DNA from: an uncultured Opitutia bacterium
GTDB lineage: Bacteria; Verrucomicrobiota; Verrucomicrobiia; Opitutales; UBA953
Reading direction: 5' to 3'
Assembly: GCA_903921665.1 (NCBI GenBank)
Contig: CAIXQT010000295.1
Span: 1 to 9,286 of the forward strand
Length of the DNA: 9,286 nucleotides
Below the pieces are notes generated by a model. That model worked only from the letters and a program-made list of their open reading frames with translations. It had not been told where the DNA came from and made no database searches. Made by a program: the position numbers and the translations under genes. The stretch's first letter is position 1; every line of letters starts with the position of its first letter. Below, one piece after another: positions 7,196 through 9,286 of this stretch.

Positions 7196-7582
7196 ATGCG
7201 TACCCTCGCCCTCCTCACCCTCCTCTCCGCCTCCTCGGTCTTCGCCGCCGTCGACCACGAAGCCGCCTTCAAGGCCGACATCGCTCCGATCCTCGAGAAG
7301 AGCTGCGCCAACTGCCACGACCCGAAGAAGACCAAGAACGGCAAGGTCAAGGCCGGCTTCGACTCCTCCAACCTGAAGTCCATCGTCAAGGGCGGCAAGG
7401 AAGCCGGCGAAGGCATCGTCTGGGGCGACGCTTCCAAGAGCTCCCTCTTCAAGACCGTCAACCTCGCGCTGACCAGCCCTGAGGACGACCTCGCCATGCC
7501 CCCGAAGAAGTCCCACGAGAAGAACCCGCCCCTCACGAAGGAGCAGGTGGCCAAGATCAAGGCCTTCATCGAAGCCAAGTAA
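7196..7582 (+). CDS. Small periplasmic cytochrome c, planctomycete type (PSCyt1-like)
   Basis: This 128-residue protein is a probable one-heme periplasmic electron carrier. Residues 1-17 or 18 are a short signal peptide (MRTLALLTLLSASSVFA|A). The mature part begins with FKADIAPILEKSCANCH, with heme-binding Cys37, Cys40 and His41, then a KGGKEAGEG turn, a likely distal ligand Met101 in LAMPPKK, and the closing helix LTKEQVAKIKAFIEAK. This layout (I..ILE..C..CH, then MPP, then a C-terminal L...I..FI helix) is that of planctomycete-type cytochrome c domains. The ATG at 7196 is preferred over a GTG eight codons upstream because the signal peptide starts there. No Shine-Dalgarno is visible. The gene has its own intrinsic terminator, so it is probably monocistronic although it sits next to two related cytochrome genes. 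The redox partner is unknown. Confidence 0.87.
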   Translation: MRTLALLTLLSASSVFAAVDHEAAFKADIAPILEKSCANCHDPKKTKNGKVKAGFDSSNLKSIVKGGKEAGEGIVWGDASKSSLFKTVNLALTSPEDDLAMPPKKSHEKNPPLTKEQVAKIKAFIEAK

Positions 7583-7600
7583 GCCTAACGGCTTGCCGAC

Positions 7601-7630
7601 AAAAGCCCGCGGCAACCCGCGGGCTTTTTT
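7601..7630 (+). terminator. Intrinsic terminator after the small cytochrome c gene
   Basis: AAAAGCCCGCGG (7601-7612) pairs perfectly with CCGCGGGCTTTT (7617-7628) around the loop CAAC, ending in a run of six T (7625-7630). It begins 19 bases after the stop codon. It separates this gene transcriptionally from the downstream cytochrome pair, which must have its own promoter in 7631-7719 or rely on readthrough. Confidence 0.94.
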
Positions 7631-7719
7631 GTGTCTAAATAGGAAGGCCCTCCGAGCGTCGCTTGCGTTTGACCCCACTCCGAAGCGACTCCATACCACC
7701 CAGACCCCCTTTCCGTCCC

Positions 7720-8661
7720 ATGACGCCCCTTCACCGCATCGAAGCACGCCTGCACGCCCTGACCTTCGGACAGGCCGCCATGCTGGTCGCCGCCGCCAAC
7801 CTTATCCTGGTCGCCTTGGCCATCCTGCTGCCCCCTGACGGCACGGAGCGGGGCCCGGCCATCCTGTCCATCCTCGGCAACTTCCACATCCTCGCCCTGC
7901 ACATCCCGGCCGCCGTGCTGCTCATTGTGCCGATGTTCGAATTCTTCGAACGCCACGAACAGGCCACCGCGACCGTGCGTCGCCTGTCCGTCTTCTCCGC
8001 TGCCGGCACCTGGGGCGCCGTCCTCTGCGGCATCCTGCACGCGCACTTCAACGGCTTCGCCGGCGAAGCCATCGAACTCCACCTCTGGGGCGGCATCGGC
8101 GCCTCCGCTTTCGCCGGACTGGCCAGCCTGCTGCTCTCGCAGTCGTTCACGGTGCGTCTGGCCAGCCAAGTCGTGGCCATCGGGGTGATGAGCTTCGCCG
8201 CGCATGTCGGCGGCGAGATCGTCCACGAGGAAGGCTTCCCCTTCAAACCGAACAAGGTCGCCTCGCCGCGTCCGGACAAGGTCGTGACCGACGTCGTACC
8301 TGGCGCCAAGCGCGACGACTACGCGCAGGTCATCGCCCCGATCCTTGAAGCCCACTGCGTCGAGTGTCACGGTGCCAAGAAGGTCAAAGGCAAGCTGCGC
8401 ATGGATTCGATCGAAGCCCTCAAGAAGGGCGGCTCGGAAGGCGCGGCCTTCGTCGCCGGCGACCTGAAGAAGAGCCTCATGCACGTGCGCGTGACGCTCG
8501 ATCCTTCGGACGAAGAATTCATGCCGACCGAAGGCAACGCTCTCACGAAGGAACAGGTCCAGGCCTTCGCCCTCTTCATCGAAGGCAAGCCCATCCCGGA
8601 CGACGTGGCCAAGGCCGCTATCGCTGCGACCAAGGCGCCCAAGCAGGCCCCGAAGAAATAA
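7720..8661 (+). CDS. Membrane protein (DUF2231-like) with C-terminal cytochrome c domain
   Basis: This 313-residue protein has about five hydrophobic segments (near 18-38, 54-76, 90-108, 122-142 and 146-164) followed by a soluble cytochrome c domain. The membrane part resembles DUF2231-type domains found with planctomycete cytochromes: NFHILALHIPAAVLL in the second segment and HVGGEIVH (162-169) after the last. Histidines 56, 61, 107, 109, 121 and 162 lie in or near the membrane. Five segments with the N-terminus inside would place the heme domain in the periplasm. The domain starts near 200 (DYAQVIAPILEAHCVECH), with Cys213, Cys216 and His217, and a candidate distal Met268 in FMPTEG. The end is an Ala/Pro/Lys-rich tail. 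The ATG at 7720 is the first reasonable start; a TTG 57 bases upstream would add a proline-rich, unlikely N-terminus. The next gene follows after 4 bases. The likely role is electron transfer between periplasm and membrane; the exact partner is unknown. Confidence 0.82.
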   Translation: MTPLHRIEARLHALTFGQAAMLVAAANLILVALAILLPPDGTERGPAILSILGNFHILALHIPAAVLLIVPMFEFFERHEQATATVRRLSVFSAAGTWGAVLCGILHAHFNGFAGEAIELHLWGGIGASAFAGLASLLLSQSFTVRLASQVVAIGVMSFAAHVGGEIVHEEGFPFKPNKVASPRPDKVVTDVVPGAKRDDYAQVIAPILEAHCVECHGAKKVKGKLRMDSIEALKKGGSEGAAFVAGDLKKSLMHVRVTLDPSDEEFMPTEGNALTKEQVQAFALFIEGKPIPDDVAKAAIAATKAPKQAPKK

Positions 8662-8665
8662 TCCG

Positions 8666-9136
8666 ATGCGTCCGTTGCTCCCCCTACTCCTCGCCGCCTG
8701 CGCGTTCGCCGCGCCGACGACCCCGAAGAAGAAACCCGAACCGATCAAGCCGCTCACGCCGGCGCAGAAGTCGGACTACGCCAAGGTCGTCCAGCCGATG
8801 TTTGACGCGCAGTGCGTCTCCTGCCACGGCCCCAAGAAGGAGAAAGGCAAGCTACGCCTCGACACCCTCGAAGCCACCCTCAAGGGCGGTAAGAACCTGG
8901 CGTTCACAATCGGCCGACCGAACGACAGCATGCTGCTGGCGCGCGTCTTCTTGGATCGTACCGCGGGCGACGTCATGCCGCCCAAGGACGAACATCCGCT
9001 GACCGAGAAGCAGAAGGAAGCCCTCTACGCCTTCGTCGAAGGCCAGCCCATCCCCGACGAACTGGCCAAGGCCGCCATCGCCGATACCAAGAAGGCCCTG
9101 ACCGCCCCCAAGCCGGCCCCGAAGCCTAAGAAGTAG
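8666..9136 (+). CDS. Exported cytochrome c, paralogue of the preceding gene's cytochrome domain
   Basis: This 156-residue one-heme cytochrome c is predicted to work in the periplasm. A short signal sequence (MRPLLPLLLAACAFA) is followed by a Lys/Pro linker, then DYAKVVQPMFDAQCVSCH with Cys50, Cys53 and His54, KGKLRLDTLEATLKGG, a likely distal Met104 in VMPPKD, and a closing helix LTEKQKEALYAFVEGQPIP. LAAC at residues 9-12 could be a lipobox, which would make it a lipoprotein anchored at Cys12; cleavage after AFA is the alternative. The heme region and the tail (PIPDELAKAAIADTKK) closely resemble the C-terminal domain of the gene upstream (PIPDDVAKAAIAATK), which points to a tandem duplication. 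It begins 4 bases after that gene, so the two are co-transcribed. The T-rich stretch after the stop (9138-9146) lacks a hairpin, so transcription may continue into the next gene. Confidence 0.87.
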   Translation: MRPLLPLLLAACAFAAPTTPKKKPEPIKPLTPAQKSDYAKVVQPMFDAQCVSCHGPKKEKGKLRLDTLEATLKGGKNLAFTIGRPNDSMLLARVFLDRTAGDVMPPKDEHPLTEKQKEALYAFVEGQPIPDELAKAAIADTKKALTAPKPAPKPKK

Positions 9137-9186
9137 GTTTTTCTTTTGCCCGCAGTGCCCCTCGCCCCCTTTATCCCAGATACCCC

Positions 9187-9286
9187 ATGAAACTCCGTAC
9201 CCTCCTCGCGCTGACCGCCCTCGTCGGCCTGACCTCCACGCTCGCCGCCGAGCAGAAGCCCCTGCGCGTCCTCATCGTCGCCGGCG
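9187..9286 (+). CDS. Exported protein, 3'-truncated by the window edge; possibly ThuA-like
   Basis: Only the first 33 codons are present. Residues 1-21 form a clear signal peptide (MKLRTLLALTALVGLTSTLA|A). The mature start, EQKPLRVLIVAG, is a first beta-strand ending in a glycine turn. It resembles the beginning of ThuA-like domains, which have a glutamine-amidotransferase fold and are often found beside cytochromes and sugar dehydrogenases in Verrucomicrobiota and Planctomycetota. The same short motif could open other alpha/beta folds, so the family call is tentative. The gap from the cytochrome gene is 50 bases, with no terminator hairpin and no Shine-Dalgarno. Confidence 0.6.
   Translation, partial: MKLRTLLALTALVGLTSTLAAEQKPLRVLIVAG

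Noticed and set aside
7658..7689. GTCGCTT/AAGCGAC inverted repeat before the membrane cytochrome gene
   Set aside because: A 7-bp stem with an 18-base loop and no conserved context; plausible by chance.
7585..8757. Minus-strand open frame of 390 codons opposite the membrane cytochrome gene
   Set aside because: Low-complexity Gly/Asp/Val/Arg composition. It runs through an intrinsic terminator and opposite a gene with clear heme motifs.
9120..9147. Terminator after the last complete cytochrome gene (T-rich GTTTTTCTTTT)
   Set aside because: No stable GC-rich stem precedes the T-run; only CCT/AGG could pair.
1..9286. CRISPR array, tRNA, rRNA, insertion sequence or prophage genes
   Set aside because: No regularly spaced long repeats, tRNA-like cloverleaf, transposase or phage motifs were seen on either strand.

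Overview
The window reads as one strand (+) of a GC-rich bacterial chromosome with short intergenic gaps. Codon use is dominated by C- and G-ending codons. The mix of genes points to the PVC group, most likely Verrucomicrobiota: several small planctomycete-type (PSCyt1-like) cytochromes c, a secreted sugar-dehydrogenase/cytochrome/carbohydrate-binding fusion, and a long-form SufT. This placement is inferred from gene content, because no rRNA or other marker is present.

Region 1 (1-2783) is the end of an iron-sulfur cluster assembly operon: a 5'-truncated sufB, sufD overlapping it by ATGA, and sufT two bases further on. SufB and SufD form the cluster scaffold with the ATPase SufC, which is not in the window. 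SufT is a MIP18/DUF59-family maturation factor.

Region 2 (2784-3061) is a 278-base gap with no credible gene. It holds a short GC-rich hairpin and a tandem array of four heptamers (ATACTCN).

Region 3 (3062-5749) encodes an 895-residue secreted protein. It joins a glucose/sorbosone-dehydrogenase-type beta-propeller, PKD/Ig-like domains, a class I cytochrome c and a C-terminal CBM6-like module. It ends at a strong intrinsic terminator (5776-5813).

Region 4 (5821-7134) is the ribosome-associated GTPase HflX, starting at a GTG seven bases after the T-tract of that terminator.

Region 5 (7196-9286) is a cytochrome cluster: a 128-residue periplasmic cytochrome c with its own intrinsic terminator, a 313-residue membrane protein with a C-terminal cytochrome c domain, a 156-residue exported cytochrome c that is a paralogue of that domain, and the first 33 codons of another exported protein, possibly ThuA-like.

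The likely theme of regions 3 and 5 is periplasmic oxidation of carbohydrate-type substrates, with electrons passed through one-heme cytochromes to the membrane. That link is inferred from proximity and domain content. Nothing in the window is clearly a wholly undescribed system. The most notable items are the four-part dehydrogenase fusion, the tandemly duplicated cytochromes, the heptamer array, and the terminator abutting the hflX start.
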